Assembly (NCBI GenBank): GCA_018266335.1
Contig: JAFEAR010000039.1
Location: 37,172-101,171 of the forward strand
Length of the DNA stretch: 64,000 nucleotides
Source of the DNA: Bdellovibrionales bacterium
Lineage (GTDB): Bacteria; Bdellovibrionota; UBA2428
Direction: 5' to 3'
The notes beneath the pieces were generated by a model that saw only the letters and a program-made list of their open reading frames with translations, had not been told where the DNA came from and searched no databases. Within the stretch, counting starts at the first letter, position 1. Every line of letters starts with the position of its first letter. Positions 18,669-28,459 of the stretch are shown here, in pieces. A program made the position numbers and the translations under genes.

Positions 18669-18698
18669 TTGAATTCGGGGGCATTCCCTCCTATTCAA
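18669..18698. promoter_or_regulatory. Inverted repeat just before a start region
   Basis: TTGAAT and ATTCAA form a perfect 6-base inverted repeat enclosing 18 bases with a G-run and C-rich partner. It ends one base before the Shine-Dalgarno AGGGAG of the HEAT-repeat gene. It could fold in the leader mRNA or bind a regulator. No function is shown, and it could be chance. Confidence 0.2.
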
Positions 18699-18705
18699 GG
18701 GAGCC

Positions 18706-19617
18706 ATGAACGAAACGCCAACGAAGACTGTGCTCCCTCCCCAAAAGCCCCAGGCGGTCTCGCACATGCTGTGGTTCTTTGTGTTTCCGTCTCTGTTGTT
18801 CATGGGCTGGGCATCGTACAAATTCGTCGGCACGGTTTTGCATCCCAAACCGCAAGATGCCTTCACGAAACTAGAGGACGTCCGATCGGCCAAGTCCGCG
18901 GGTGATCGCTGGCAAGCGGCGTACGGATTGGCGCAGGCCCTCCAAAACATGTCGCACAGTGGAGAATTAAAAAACTTACCGGACGCCAAAAAAGACGAGC
19001 TCTACAACACGCTCGCGGACGTGCTGAAAAATCACGCATCCGATGCTCGCCTGCGCAAATATCTCTTTCTCACTCTGGGACAGATGGGCGACGCGCGCGC
19101 GTTACCCTCCCTCGAGCTCGGACTTAAAGATCTCTCCCCCGAAAGTCGGTTCTATGCCGCCTGGGGACTCATCGAAATTCTCTCTAAAAACCCTACCGCT
19201 CTCCGGGCAGACCACATCGCCACCGCCCACGAGTGGATGAAAGACGAGGATCCTGCGTTCCGAAAAATTGGCACCACTTTTTTGGCGAACCAGGGCGACG
19301 CCAACTCCCTACGCGATATTGAAGGCATGCTGAATGATCGCGATCGCGAAGTGCGTTGGAACGCGGCGGTCGCACTTGCCTCGAAAGGATCCAGCAAAGC
19401 CGTTCCCGTGCTGACGGAAGTTTTCGATTTGAAAGTTCTTCGCTCCGTGGAGTTCAAGAGTTCCGAGGATCTGACACAAGTCGTAGCTGCCGGCTACGGA
19501 GCCGCGCGGAAATTAAACAATCCGGCGCTGCTCGCCGCGGCCCAAAACCTAAAAGCCACGGTCGATGTAAAAACGCCCGAAGGCCGCGCCATTCACGCGG
19601 CCATTCGGGACAATTAG
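18706..19617 (+). CDS. Membrane-anchored HEAT-repeat protein
   Basis: A 303-residue protein with a short cytoplasmic N-terminus, one membrane segment (about 20-42: MLWFFVFPSLLFMGWASYKF) and then helical HEAT/PBS-lyase-like repeats, for example GDARALPSLELGLKDLSPES and GDANSLRDIEGMLNDRDREV. Such repeats usually bind other proteins. AAGGGAG lies six bases before the ATG. It meets the FadF-like gene tail to tail with a 4-base overlap. No enzyme motif is visible. Confidence 0.8.
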   Translation: MNETPTKTVLPPQKPQAVSHMLWFFVFPSLLFMGWASYKFVGTVLHPKPQDAFTKLEDVRSAKSAGDRWQAAYGLAQALQNMSHSGELKNLPDAKKDELYNTLADVLKNHASDARLRKYLFLTLGQMGDARALPSLELGLKDLSPESRFYAAWGLIEILSKNPTALRADHIATAHEWMKDEDPAFRKIGTTFLANQGDANSLRDIEGMLNDRDREVRWNAAVALASKGSSKAVPVLTEVFDLKVLRSVEFKSSEDLTQVVAAGYGAARKLNNPALLAAAQNLKATVDVKTPEGRAIHAAIRDN

Positions 19618-21617
19618 GTCAGCTGCGCGGCCACTAGCTCCGCCACGTCCAATACCTTAACGGTGTCCTGCACGCCCTTGCCATTCACTCCGTCGGTGAT
19701 CATCACTTGGCAATAGGGACAGCCCGCGGCAATGACGTCGGGTTTCGTGGTGAGTGCTTCTTCCACGCGCTCCACGTTGATGCGCTTGCCAATAGTCTCC
19801 TCCATCCACATGCGCGCGCCACCGGCGCCGCAGCACAGACCCGTCTTGCGATTGCGCGGCATTTCTACGAGTTCTACTCCGGGAATCGCCTTAATGGCCG
19901 AACGCGGAGCTTCGTACACTTCGTTGTAGCGGCCCAAATAGCAAGAGTCGTGAAAAGCCACCTTCCCCTTCGAGGGCGAGAGCGAGAGCTTCTTCTGCTG
20001 GTTCAGTTGGTCAATGAAGTCCGTGTGGTGCAAAACTTCGGCGGTAAAGCCAAAATCCGGATACTCGTTCTTCAGGGTATTGAAACAGTGCGGGCAGGTG
20101 GTGAGAATTTTTTTCACGTTGTAGCGCTTGAGCACTTCAATATTCGCATCGATCATCGTCTTCGCCAAATATTCATTGCCCGCCCGCCGCGCGGTTTCGC
20201 CGTTGCAAAGTTCCTCTTTACCCAGAATCGCAAAATCCACATTGGCGGCCTTCAAAATTTTCACAAAGGCCGTGGAGATTTTTTTGTTCCGATCGTTAAA
20301 GCTGCCGGCACAACCCACGTAAAAAAGATATTCCGCATTGGGATTTTCGGAGTAGCGCTTCACGCCCAAATCCTTAGCCCACTCATCGCGCAAATCGGGC
20401 GAAAAGCCCCAGGGATTGCTCTGCGTTTCCCAGTTCTTCATGGTGTTCTGAAGTTCCGCCGGCATGGAGCCCTGCATGAGAACCAAGTGGCGACGCATGT
20501 CGACGATCTTGTCGACGTGTTCAATCATCACGGGGCAGGCTTCCACGCAGGCCTTGCAAGTGGTGCAGGCCCAGAGGGTGTCGTAGGTCAAGCCGCTCGC
20601 GTCGCCAATCAGGGGCACTGAAGGTTCGGCCGCTTTATCTTTTTCAAATTCATGGCTGAATTGTTTTGAGTAACGCTTGATATCCTCGATGAGCTTCATG
20701 GGTTGCAGCGGCTTGCCCGTCACGGTGGTGGGGCAAAACTCATTGCAACGGCCGCACGACGTGCAGCTGTAGGCATCGAGAATGTCCTTCCACGGCATTT
20801 CGGGCAACTTGCCCACGCCGTAGCTGGTCTGCGTTTCATCCGCAAAGTTCACCGCCGTAAAAGTTCCTCGGGGACGCAACCGAGAGAAGAACACGTTCGG
20901 TCCCGCCGTCATGATGTGCAAATGTTTGGAGTGCGGAATGTAAAGCAGGAATCCGAACACGGTCATCATGTGCACGGCCCAGCCGGCATAGCCGATGATT
21001 TCGCAAACTTCATGCGAAGCACCGCCAGACAAAAGCAGCTGCGCAATGAAGCTAGAAACGGGCCGGAACTCCGGCGAGTAGGCATGTTCGTTAGCGACGG
21101 CAATAAATCCCGCCATGGCAATCATGTTGGCAAACACGTGCCCGAAGGTCAGCGAAAGAACCACCAACGCGTCCCGACGATGGAGCGCGTCCTTGGGCAA
21201 ACGGGCCGGCCCCTTTACGAGTCGACGCCAAAAACCATACAGAGCCGCCAGGGCAACGAGGGGCTGCATGATGTCCTGCAACCAAACCAACCCCAAGGCA
21301 AGGGGCCCTAGAATCATGCGAAAGTTAAAGCCGTGGAAAAAACCTTCGATCACCGACTCGCCGGTTCCGGCCGTGATGATAATGAAACCCGAGAAGATCA
21401 CGAAATGCTGCAGGCCCGAAATCGGGTCCTTCATAAGCTTTCCGTGCCCGAACACGTTCTTCATGACGAGGCCCCAGCGGGCCTCGGGCCGGTCCGTTAG
21501 CTTTTCGTCGCGCCCTAAACGGATCGCCCGGAAAATTTTGGAGAAGTCGCGAAAGGCGATGGCTCCACAGACCAAAACAAGAGTTACGGTAAATAAAAAT
21601 CTTAGATCGAAAGTCAT
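19614..21617 (-). CDS. Iron-sulfur electron-transfer oxidoreductase (FadF/HdrD-like)
   Basis: A 667-residue protein with about six N-terminal membrane helices of the NarI/DUF3483 kind (about 1-245), two 4Fe-4S motifs (CTSCGRCNEFCP and CTTCKACVEACP), and two C-terminal CCG-type cluster domains (CPHCFNTLKNEYPDFG and CCGAGGARMW). This matches FadF-type proteins thought to pass electrons from electron-transfer flavoprotein to membrane quinone, as in fatty-acid oxidation. No etf or fad gene lies nearby, so the partner is inferred from family knowledge. Confidence 0.88.
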   Translation of the reverse strand: MTFDLRFLFTVTLVLVCGAIAFRDFSKIFRAIRLGRDEKLTDRPEARWGLVMKNVFGHGKLMKDPISGLQHFVIFSGFIIITAGTGESVIEGFFHGFNFRMILGPLALGLVWLQDIMQPLVALAALYGFWRRLVKGPARLPKDALHRRDALVVLSLTFGHVFANMIAMAGFIAVANEHAYSPEFRPVSSFIAQLLLSGGASHEVCEIIGYAGWAVHMMTVFGFLLYIPHSKHLHIMTAGPNVFFSRLRPRGTFTAVNFADETQTSYGVGKLPEMPWKDILDAYSCTSCGRCNEFCPTTVTGKPLQPMKLIEDIKRYSKQFSHEFEKDKAAEPSVPLIGDASGLTYDTLWACTTCKACVEACPVMIEHVDKIVDMRRHLVLMQGSMPAELQNTMKNWETQSNPWGFSPDLRDEWAKDLGVKRYSENPNAEYLFYVGCAGSFNDRNKKISTAFVKILKAANVDFAILGKEELCNGETARRAGNEYLAKTMIDANIEVLKRYNVKKILTTCPHCFNTLKNEYPDFGFTAEVLHHTDFIDQLNQQKKLSLSPSKGKVAFHDSCYLGRYNEVYEAPRSAIKAIPGVELVEMPRNRKTGLCCGAGGARMWMEETIGKRINVERVEEALTTKPDVIAAGCPYCQVMITDGVNGKGVQDTVKVLDVAELVAAQLT

Positions 21618-21659
21618 AGGTCGCTGTGCGTCCCCCTTCTTGCTATGTATGAAGGTAAC

Positions 21660-22502
21660 ATGTCGGACCTCGGATTTGAATTGTTCCTCCGTTTCTTATG
21701 GGGTTCTTGCCTCGTCCTCACGCTCATCTCGCGTCGCGAGACCTCAGAGCGCTTCGTTCGCATCGCCGCCTGGATTGTGGCCGGATGTGCAGCGTTCGCT
21801 TTTTGGCTGGGGCGCTCAAGCGCCGTCTTTCCCCAATCACTCGTAGGCGCCAGCCTGACTGCGCTCGTAGCCGGTTCTTTTCTATACGGCTACGGCCAGG
21901 CCCGCTTCGTGCGAACTCTGGGCTTTTTACTCTACGCCCTGGCGCCAATGCCTATTTTTCTTCACGTTGGTGCACGCGCCTCGGTTAACTTCATAACGAG
22001 CGCCCTGTTGTTCGGAACAATTTTTGTTGGTCAGTATCTGGGACACTGGTTTCTCAACGTACCCGGCATTCACATTCGTGAATTCCAGCGCATCGTCAAA
22101 GCTTTGATGGTCGCGCTGGCGCTCCGAAGCGTAGAGGTTATCTATACGCTCTTTTTTGTGGTTGGAATTCATCCGCGCCCGGGCATCGACGTCATGGGAC
22201 GTCCCCTGGGTATTGACGTTAACTCTAGTGCCGCCGTGGCCCAACTCGCCTCGGCCCACTCGCTGCTGAGTCTCGATGGCGAGTCGTGGTTCGGACTAGG
22301 TTTTTTTGGCCTCATTCTCCTCGCCACCCGGCTCCTGTGGGGTCTTTTGGCTCCCTACTTGCTGGTCTACATGGTCAAGCAAACCGTCGACGCACGGTCT
22401 ACCCAATCCGCCACGGGTATTCTGTACGCCTTTAGCGTGATGATTATTTTGGGCGAAGGCACCGCCCTTTACCTGCGCAACTCCCTGGGTTGGTTTTTGT
22501 AG
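21660..22502 (+). CDS. Polytopic membrane protein, unknown
   Basis: A 280-residue integral membrane protein with about eight hydrophobic segments and a periplasmic-type loop containing HPRPGIDVMGRPLGIDVNSS. I do not recognise the family. ATG 21660 has GAAGGT at a good distance; an ATG 15 bases upstream is possible. It is divergent from the FadF-like gene and nine bases before another membrane-protein gene, so the two are probably co-transcribed. Confidence 0.65.
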   Translation: MSDLGFELFLRFLWGSCLVLTLISRRETSERFVRIAAWIVAGCAAFAFWLGRSSAVFPQSLVGASLTALVAGSFLYGYGQARFVRTLGFLLYALAPMPIFLHVGARASVNFITSALLFGTIFVGQYLGHWFLNVPGIHIREFQRIVKALMVALALRSVEVIYTLFFVVGIHPRPGIDVMGRPLGIDVNSSAAVAQLASAHSLLSLDGESWFGLGFFGLILLATRLLWGLLAPYLLVYMVKQTVDARSTQSATGILYAFSVMIILGEGTALYLRNSLGWFL

Positions 22503-22511
22503 GGAGCATCC

Positions 22512-22994
22512 ATGTCGTTCCGCAAATCTTATTATTGGGACACTCGGCGTTTAGCTCTCGACTTGCGTGCCGGCCAAGTGAGCGAAAGTTTCAAGGCCAA
22601 AGCCTTCGCCTTCACGGGCGCATTGCTTTACTTTCAGCCCCTGACCGCTGGACTCGAGGGCCCTCCTAATTTCTGGTCGAATTTATCGGCGGTGCTTTCG
22701 GGTGCCGGATTTATTCTGAGCGTGATTCTTACTTACCGGCTGAATCGCGCGGGCGACGATCGTGACTTTGTGGGTCGTTTTGCCGCCCTCTCCTTACCCC
22801 TCACCATCAAACTTTTCCTGCTGCAATTCCTCGTAGCGGTGCCGCTCTCGCTGGGACTTACGAATCCCGAAGCCACACAGGCCAGCACGGAATTCCAAGT
22901 TTTCGAAGCGGGTTTTTCCCTACTGCTGGACGCCCTGTGGATAGTCAGAATGCGCCAGTATTTTATTTGGATTCGTTCGGAACCGAAGAACTAA
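22512..22994 (+). CDS. Small membrane protein, unknown
   Basis: A 160-residue protein with four predicted membrane segments and an N-terminal soluble part (SFRKSYYWDTRRLALDLRAG). GGGAG lies six bases before the ATG. It follows the preceding membrane-protein gene by nine bases and overlaps the stop of the metallo-hydrolase gene tail to tail by four bases. No family recognised. It could pair with its upstream neighbour in one membrane complex. Confidence 0.6.
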   Translation: MSFRKSYYWDTRRLALDLRAGQVSESFKAKAFAFTGALLYFQPLTAGLEGPPNFWSNLSAVLSGAGFILSVILTYRLNRAGDDRDFVGRFAALSLPLTIKLFLLQFLVAVPLSLGLTNPEATQASTEFQVFEAGFSLLLDALWIVRMRQYFIWIRSEPKN

Positions 22995-23704
22995 CGAAAA
23001 AACGGGTTGCTCTCTTTTTCCTGCCCTACACTGGTAAAGGGACCATGCCCCGGAATCACCAATGTTTCGGGCGGAAGCGAAAACAATTTTGCCTTGATGC
23101 TCGAAAGAATAAGCGGATGATCGCCACCCCACAGGTCCGTGCGACCGATGCTCCCGCGAAACAAAGTATCGCCGCTTATTAAAACTTTCTTTGCGCTCTG
23201 CTCGGCACCGGTGCGAAAGGACCTAGGCGCCTCGGCTCCGGCAAGGCCATCCGCAAAAAGACAACAGGAGCCCGGCGTGTGGCCCGGCGTATGAATGGCT
23301 CGCATTTTCTCGAAACCCTCGTAGCGCTGCCCGTCCTTGATGCCCTCAAAACTGGAGGGAACGGCGAAGGGACGCAGCCCCAACAACGCAGACTGCACAT
23401 CAATGTGTTCGTAGAGCCAGCGGTCACCCTCGTGCAGATAAACTTTTGGCGCTGCCTTACCGGACTCAACATTCTTTTTACTCAACAAATCGTAGAGGAA
23501 AAGCGTGGCTCCCACGTGGTCCAAATGGGCGTGGGTGTGCCAAAGGGCCGTTACGGTCAACTCGGGATCCAACCGCTCCAAAATGGATTCGGCCTCGTCC
23601 CCGGGGTCCACCACGATGGCCTCTTTAGTGTCGCGGTTCACCAGCAAGGTGCAATTGCATTGGAAGGATCCCACGGGAAAGGTGTCGGTTTCGTAAGCGC
23701 TCAT
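22991..23704 (-). CDS. Metallo-beta-lactamase-fold hydrolase (glyoxalase II-like)
   Basis: A 237-residue MBL-fold hydrolase. The zinc motif HTHAHLDHVG (H58, H60, D62, H63) and the later HTPGHTPGSCC, SGDTLFRGSIGRTD and VIPGHGPFTSVGQE motifs are all present. This is the pattern of the small glyoxalase II / YcbL group acting on S-lactoylglutathione or related thioesters. There is no signal peptide, so it is cytoplasmic. The exact substrate cannot be read from the sequence. Confidence 0.88.
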   Translation of the reverse strand: MSAYETDTFPVGSFQCNCTLLVNRDTKEAIVVDPGDEAESILERLDPELTVTALWHTHAHLDHVGATLFLYDLLSKKNVESGKAAPKVYLHEGDRWLYEHIDVQSALLGLRPFAVPSSFEGIKDGQRYEGFEKMRAIHTPGHTPGSCCLFADGLAGAEAPRSFRTGAEQSAKKVLISGDTLFRGSIGRTDLWGGDHPLILSSIKAKLFSLPPETLVIPGHGPFTSVGQEKESNPFFR

Positions 23705-23770
23705 GATGTCAAAATCTTTATCCGAATCGGGCGTCGAGAAAACAAATATCTCGGACTATCTTGGGGATCT

Positions 23771-24631
23771 ATGGCGTCGGTTAAACTTACCCCCTACAGC
23801 GCCCGTGAAATTACGGAGCTCTTGCTAAAAGAGTCGCCCGCGGACGCCCCCTGGGTATTTGATTGCGACGGCACCCTCATCTCCGGCGATGTTGCCTCGC
23901 ATACGGCCTGGGGCCTCGTGCGGGCCGGCATCGCCCATCCGGACGAACTTCCCTCCTACTGGGCCGACCTCAAAAAGCGTCCCTTCACCTACCGCGACTT
24001 TCTCAATCTACGCGAACACATCGGCGAAAAGCGCGGGATCAATGGAGTCTACGAGTGGGAATCGCTCCTGCAGGCCGGCTGCGACGCTAAGACGGTAATG
24101 CACGTCGCAAGCGAAGTGATCGACGAAGGCGTCGCGCAGGGGTCGGTGCACTTCACCGACGTTCTCTCGGGCATCGCCGCCCGACGCAAGGGCTCCGCCT
24201 GGATCGTGAGCGGATCCCCGCAGGCCTGCGTGGCCGCGGTGGGCGCAAAACTCGGCATTCCTGCCGAGCGTGTCATCGGCACACTGCTCGAAACCGTCGA
24301 CGGTATTTACGCGCCTCGCATTCTTCCTCCGGGCGTTATTTGGGAAAAACTCAAGCGCCTCGCCCTCGAGGAAAACGGTGTTTATAAGCCCTGGTTGGTC
24401 GCCGGCGATTCCATTGGCGACTGGCACATGATGGCCATGGCCACGCACTGGTGCTGGTGCGTCGTGTGGGACGAACATCGCCACCGCGGAGAAGAGTTCC
24501 GAAAAATTGTGCAAGAGAACGTTCTCGGTGATCGCGCTCAGCTCCCCAAGGAGGCCGGAATTTACGTTGCCCGCTTGCCGGAAAAAAATTGGATTTTTGA
24601 AGTTCGAGGCTCTAACCAGAAACCGTGGTAA
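23771..24631 (+). CDS. HAD-superfamily phosphatase (IB family, phosphoserine phosphatase-like)
   Basis: A 286-residue HAD hydrolase. Motif I is VFDCDGTLISGD (catalytic Asp31, Asp33), motif II is IVSGSPQACV, and motif IV is VAGDSIGDWHMM. A helical cap with EWESLLQAGCDAKTV lies between motifs I and II, as in the IB subfamily that includes SerB. ATG 23771 places motif I 30 residues in. It starts a tight operon: the permease gene follows by nine bases, then the ATPase, thyA and folA. Substrate unknown. Confidence 0.85.
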   Translation: MASVKLTPYSAREITELLLKESPADAPWVFDCDGTLISGDVASHTAWGLVRAGIAHPDELPSYWADLKKRPFTYRDFLNLREHIGEKRGINGVYEWESLLQAGCDAKTVMHVASEVIDEGVAQGSVHFTDVLSGIAARRKGSAWIVSGSPQACVAAVGAKLGIPAERVIGTLLETVDGIYAPRILPPGVIWEKLKRLALEENGVYKPWLVAGDSIGDWHMMAMATHWCWCVVWDEHRHRGEEFRKIVQENVLGDRAQLPKEAGIYVARLPEKNWIFEVRGSNQKPW

Positions 24632-24640
24632 GAGGCGCCC

Positions 24641-26347
24641 ATGACCGATAAGCAAGCACCAAAGAGCAAAGCCTGGATGGGGTTGCTAATCGGCATTCTG
24701 CTGCTCGCCGTTATTCGCATTCCTTTCCAAGCGGTCAGCCCGACGGCTCGAGGAAGCTCCGACCTTGCGGATCTGCCCCACGATTTGCTCTACAGCTGGC
24801 TCCGCATGCTGTCTGCTTATCTGGCCTCGCTCGTTTGCGCGATTTTCGTAGGCACTCTGGCCGCCACGAATGAACGCCGCGCAAAAATTTTGCTGCCCCT
24901 CGTGGACGTCCTGCAGAGCGTCCCCATTTTTGGATTTTTCCCTGCCGCCATTTATTGGTTCGTGCGTATCGGCGGGCAGCACGTCGGAGTCGAGGCCGCG
25001 GTTATTTTTCTCATCTTTACCTGCCAATCCTGGAACCTCATCTTTGCCGTGTACGATGGAATCAAGAGCGTTCCCGCCGAATCTATGGAGGCTTCGCAAA
25101 GCATGGGACTCGGTGACCTCGCCGTGTTCCGGCGCATTTACATTCCCGCTTCTTTCCCGCGCATTATCGATAACTCAGTTATTTCCTGGGCAAACGGCTG
25201 GTACTTTTTAATGGCCTGCGAAATTATCGCCCTCGGACCCCTCTCTTACAAAGTGCCCGGCATCGGATCGTTTCTTCAGCACGCTATCGAAGATTCAAAG
25301 TGGAGCCACGTTGGCGCGGGCCTCGCCGGCCTCGTGCTCGTCATTGTTCTCATGGATGTATTCCTTTGGAAGCCTCTGCGCTCCCTATCAGCGCAGTACA
25401 AATTTGAATCGAACAAGCAAGAAGCCACCAGCTTCTCCACCGGAGACCGTCTCCTGGCCCTCTACCGCAACTCCTGGCTCTTCGCTCCGCTCCGCAAAGT
25501 TATCGACGTGCTCTACTTGGTGTGGGTTAAGATTGAACAAGCCTTGCAGCCGCCTTCGCAAGAGGGAATTCAAACGACCATCGGCTGGAAGTGGGGATCG
25601 TCCTCTTCCATGGTGCTTTTTTGGGGACTCCTGCTCGGCCTTGGCGCGGTTTCCTTCGTTACCCTGGGCAAAGCCGTCATTCCCCCTTACTCCATTCCCC
25701 CTTCTAAACTTATTTTTTCTATTTTTGTTTCCATGGCGCGCATTGCCGGAGCCTACACCATATCCCTCCTCTGGATTCTTCCCCTCGTCTATTGGGCCCA
25801 CCGCCGCCCCCTCGTTATGCGCGTGCTGCAGTCGTCGGCCCAAGTCCTCGCATCGGTTCCGGCCACAGCCTTTTTTCCCCTCATCATTCTAGCCATCACG
25901 CGTACTTTAGGGTCCGTCGAGTTTGCGGTCATGCTCCTGCTCATGACCGGCATGCAGTGGTACCTGCTCTTCAACGTGCTGGGCGGCGCAAACTCTCTGC
26001 CGAACGACATTCGTGAAGTGTCGCAATCCTTGGGCGTGGGCCGCTGGCTTTACATCAAACGTATTTTCTTGCCCGCCATTGTGCCCGCGCTCGTTACGGG
26101 TTCCATCACGGCCGTGGGCGGAGGCTGGAACGCCCTCGTGATTTCCGAATATTTTAAATCGACCTCCATTTCGTACAAAGTCTTCGGAATCGGCAGCATC
26201 ATTAATATCGCGACCTACGAGAACGGCGACGAGAAGCTTCTTTGTTTCTCTCTCCTCCTGATGGTTGCGTTTATCGTCGTCTTGAACCGCTATTTGTGGC
26301 AACCTCTGTACCACAAGGCCGAAAAGAAATTCCGACTCGAGGGCTGA
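24641..26347 (+). CDS. NitT/TauT-type ABC permease, two fused halves
   Basis: A 568-residue inner-membrane protein made of two homologous BPD_transp_1 permease units. Each has an EAA-type coupling loop: SMEASQSMGLGDLAVFRRIY in half one and IREVSQSLGVGRWLYIKRIF in half two. Each is followed by P(A)xxPxxxxxS and a repeated SYKVxGIGS segment. The internal duplication makes one chain supply the whole channel. No substrate-binding protein gene is adjacent. This fused form usually travels with an ATPase bearing an AAA-associated domain, as here. Substrate unknown. Confidence 0.9.
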   Translation: MTDKQAPKSKAWMGLLIGILLLAVIRIPFQAVSPTARGSSDLADLPHDLLYSWLRMLSAYLASLVCAIFVGTLAATNERRAKILLPLVDVLQSVPIFGFFPAAIYWFVRIGGQHVGVEAAVIFLIFTCQSWNLIFAVYDGIKSVPAESMEASQSMGLGDLAVFRRIYIPASFPRIIDNSVISWANGWYFLMACEIIALGPLSYKVPGIGSFLQHAIEDSKWSHVGAGLAGLVLVIVLMDVFLWKPLRSLSAQYKFESNKQEATSFSTGDRLLALYRNSWLFAPLRKVIDVLYLVWVKIEQALQPPSQEGIQTTIGWKWGSSSSMVLFWGLLLGLGAVSFVTLGKAVIPPYSIPPSKLIFSIFVSMARIAGAYTISLLWILPLVYWAHRRPLVMRVLQSSAQVLASVPATAFFPLIILAITRTLGSVEFAVMLLLMTGMQWYLLFNVLGGANSLPNDIREVSQSLGVGRWLYIKRIFLPAIVPALVTGSITAVGGGWNALVISEYFKSTSISYKVFGIGSIINIATYENGDEKLLCFSLLLMVAFIVVLNRYLWQPLYHKAEKKFRLEG

Positions 26348-26356
26348 GGTCGAAAA

Positions 26357-27118
26357 ATGAGCGACAAAAAAGTTCTAATGGAACTCCAGCACATTTCTAA
26401 AGTCTTTCCGCTTGGAAAGACGGAATACGTGGCCCTCGACGACATCAATTTAACTATTCACGAAGAAGAATTCGTTTCGATCGTTGGCCCCTCGGGCTGC
26501 GGCAAGAGCACGCTTCTGCGCATCATCAATGGACTCATGAATCCGTCCAAAGGCGTTGTGCTCTACAAAGGAAAACCGCAGGTCGGCATCAACATGGAAT
26601 GCGGCATGGTCTTTCAGGCCTTCGGACTCCTTCCCTGGCTCACCGTTTTGGAAAACGTTGAACTCGGCCTCGAGGCCCGCAACATCGCACCCCACCAGGC
26701 CCGCAAAAAAGCCGACCACTACATCGACCAAGTGGGTCTCGATGGCCACGAAGACGCTTATCCGCGCGAACTTTCGGGCGGAATGAAACAACGCGTGGGG
26801 TTCGCACGGGCGCTGGCCATCGAACCCGAAATCTTGCTGATGGACGAACCCTTTTCGGCCCTCGATCCCCTCACCAGCATCAACCTTCGGGAAGAGGTCC
26901 TGGACATCTGGATGAACCCCGATTTGCGCACCAAAACCGTGGTTATGATCACCCACCTAATTGAAGAAGCCGTAGAAATGGCCGACCGGGTTTTGGTGCT
27001 AAGTGCCCGACCTGGAAGGCTTTTGAAGGAAATTAACATCTCATTACCCCGCCCAAGAGACCGAAATTCTGAGGGATTTCAGGCCTATGTTAATGAGATA
27101 TTTGGCCTCATAACGTGA
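26357..27118 (+). CDS. NitT/TauT-type ABC transporter ATPase
   Basis: A 253-residue ABC ATPase of the nitrate/sulfonate/taurine class. Walker [10 protein letters not shown] (44-52), Q-loop [13 protein letters not shown], signature LSGGMKQRV, Walker B LLMDEP and switch His ([10 protein letters not shown]) are intact. The [12 protein letters not shown] motif is typical of TauB/SsuB. It lies nine bases after the fused permease gene and before the detached AAA-associated domain gene. Confidence 0.93.
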   Translation: MSDKKVLMELQHISKVFPLGKTEYVALDDINLTIHEEEFVSIVGPSGCGKSTLLRIINGLMNPSKGVVLYKGKPQVGINMECGMVFQAFGLLPWLTVLENVELGLEARNIAPHQARKKADHYIDQVGLDGHEDAYPRELSGGMKQRVGFARALAIEPEILLMDEPFSALDPLTSINLREEVLDIWMNPDLRTKTVVMITHLIEEAVEMADRVLVLSARPGRLLKEINISLPRPRDRNSEGFQAYVNEIFGLIT

Positions 27119-27133
27119 TATAATAAGAGGTCA

Positions 27134-27661
27134 ATGGAAGCCCATATGAGTCCTAGCGAAGCCGCTAATAACTCACCGATAAGTCATGTAGATCCCATTC
27201 CGGCCGCCGGCATTTCCGAAATTTTGGGACTGCTCGAAGTTTTGGACGATCGCAAAGGACGCGAAAAAGTTTACACTCTCGCCCGCGACCTCAATTTTGA
27301 GTTCGGCAGCCTGCTCCTCGTCATCAAAGCCGCCGAAATGCTCGACCTCGTTTACACGCCCGGCACGGACGTCGTGCTCAAGGCCCTCGGCAAGAAAATG
27401 ATCGAAACGGAAATGAATGAGAAGAAGAAGATTCTCCTCAACCAGCTCCGTAAACTGAGCCTCTTCCAATACCTTCGGGGTGTGCTGATCGATAAAGAAG
27501 ACCACCGCCTGGCAAAAAAAGACTTTGTAGATGTGATTCACTCTGTGCTTCCCAAGGAACGCGTGGACCAAGTTTTTGACACGGTGGTTAACTGGGGCCG
27601 CTGGGGCGAGTTCTTGGGATTCAGCCAGGACGACGACTTCGTGTACCTCGACCAGGGCTAA
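27134..27661 (+). CDS. AAA-associated domain protein, separate subunit of the ABC system
   Basis: A 175-residue soluble protein. The pattern ILGLLEVLDDRKGREKVYTL, then ARDLNFEFGSLLLVIKAAEM and LGKKMIETEMNEKK, matches the AAA-associated C-terminal domain (PF09821-like) that normally ends nitrate/sulfonate/bicarbonate ABC ATPases. Here it is a gene of its own, 15 bases after the ATPase. AAGAGGT precedes ATG 27134; ATG 27146 is an alternative. It probably binds the ATPase and senses or gates transport. It ends three bases before thyA. Confidence 0.8.
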   Translation: MEAHMSPSEAANNSPISHVDPIPAAGISEILGLLEVLDDRKGREKVYTLARDLNFEFGSLLLVIKAAEMLDLVYTPGTDVVLKALGKKMIETEMNEKKKILLNQLRKLSLFQYLRGVLIDKEDHRLAKKDFVDVIHSVLPKERVDQVFDTVVNWGRWGEFLGFSQDDDFVYLDQG

Positions 27662-27664
27662 GCC

Positions 27665-28459
27665 GTGAAGCCGTACCTGGACCTCCTGAAGCTAGTCCTC
27701 GAAACCGGAACTCCCAAGTCAGACCGCACCGGTACCGGCACCCGCAGCCTCTTCGGGCACCAAATGCGCTTCAATCTGAGCGAGGGCTTTCCCCTCGTGA
27801 CCACCAAAAAAGTTCACCTTAAGTCGATCGTGCACGAACTCCTTTGGTTTATTGCCGGCAGCACTAACACCGCCTACCTCAAAGAGAACGGCGTTTCGAT
27901 TTGGGACGAATGGGCCGATGCGCAGGGCGAACTAGGGCCCATTTACGGATACCAATGGCGTTCGTGGCCCAAACCCGACGGCGGGAAAGTCGACCAAATA
28001 GAAAAGGTCGTTCAAGAAATTAAGCGCAATCCCGATTCCCGCCGGCTCATCGTGAGCGCGTGGAACGTGGCTTACCTCGACGAAATGGCCCTGCCTCCCT
28101 GCCACTCGCTTTTTCAGTTCTACGTGGCCAAAGGCAAACTCTCCTGTCAGCTTTACCAACGGAGCGCCGATATTTTTCTGGGCGTCCCCTTCAACATTGC
28201 CAGCTACGCGCTCCTTACCCTCATGATGGCGCAGGTGACCGGCCTCGAGCCCGGTGATTTTGTCCACACCTTCGGCGACGTGCACCTCTACACGAACCAT
28301 ATTGAGCAGGCGCAGCTGCAACTCTCGCGCGAGCCGCGCCCCCTCCCGCGTATGATTCTCAATCCCAACGTGAAGTCGCTCTTCGACTTCCGCTACGAAG
28401 ATTTTAAACTCGAAGGCTACGACCCCCATCCGGGCATCAAAGCCCCGGTGGCCGTGTGA
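27665..28459 (+). CDS. thyA: Thymidylate synthase
   Basis: Makes dTMP from dUMP using methylene-tetrahydrofolate. The 264 residues equal the E. coli length. Visible motifs are [17 protein letters not shown], the catalytic Cys near residue 146 ([10 protein letters not shown]), [20 protein letters not shown] and [12 protein letters not shown]. The start codon is GTG, three bases after the preceding stop. It overlaps folA (GTGTGA), so production of the two enzymes that consume and regenerate folate is linked. Confidence 0.97.
   Translation: MKPYLDLLKLVLETGTPKSDRTGTGTRSLFGHQMRFNLSEGFPLVTTKKVHLKSIVHELLWFIAGSTNTAYLKENGVSIWDEWADAQGELGPIYGYQWRSWPKPDGGKVDQIEKVVQEIKRNPDSRRLIVSAWNVAYLDEMALPPCHSLFQFYVAKGKLSCQLYQRSADIFLGVPFNIASYALLTLMMAQVTGLEPGDFVHTFGDVHLYTNHIEQAQLQLSREPRPLPRMILNPNVKSLFDFRYEDFKLEGYDPHPGIKAPVAV

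Noticed and set aside
19707..20621. Plus-strand open frame of 304 codons opposite the FadF-like gene
   Set aside because: Fully antisense to conserved Fe-S motifs and no family pattern of its own.
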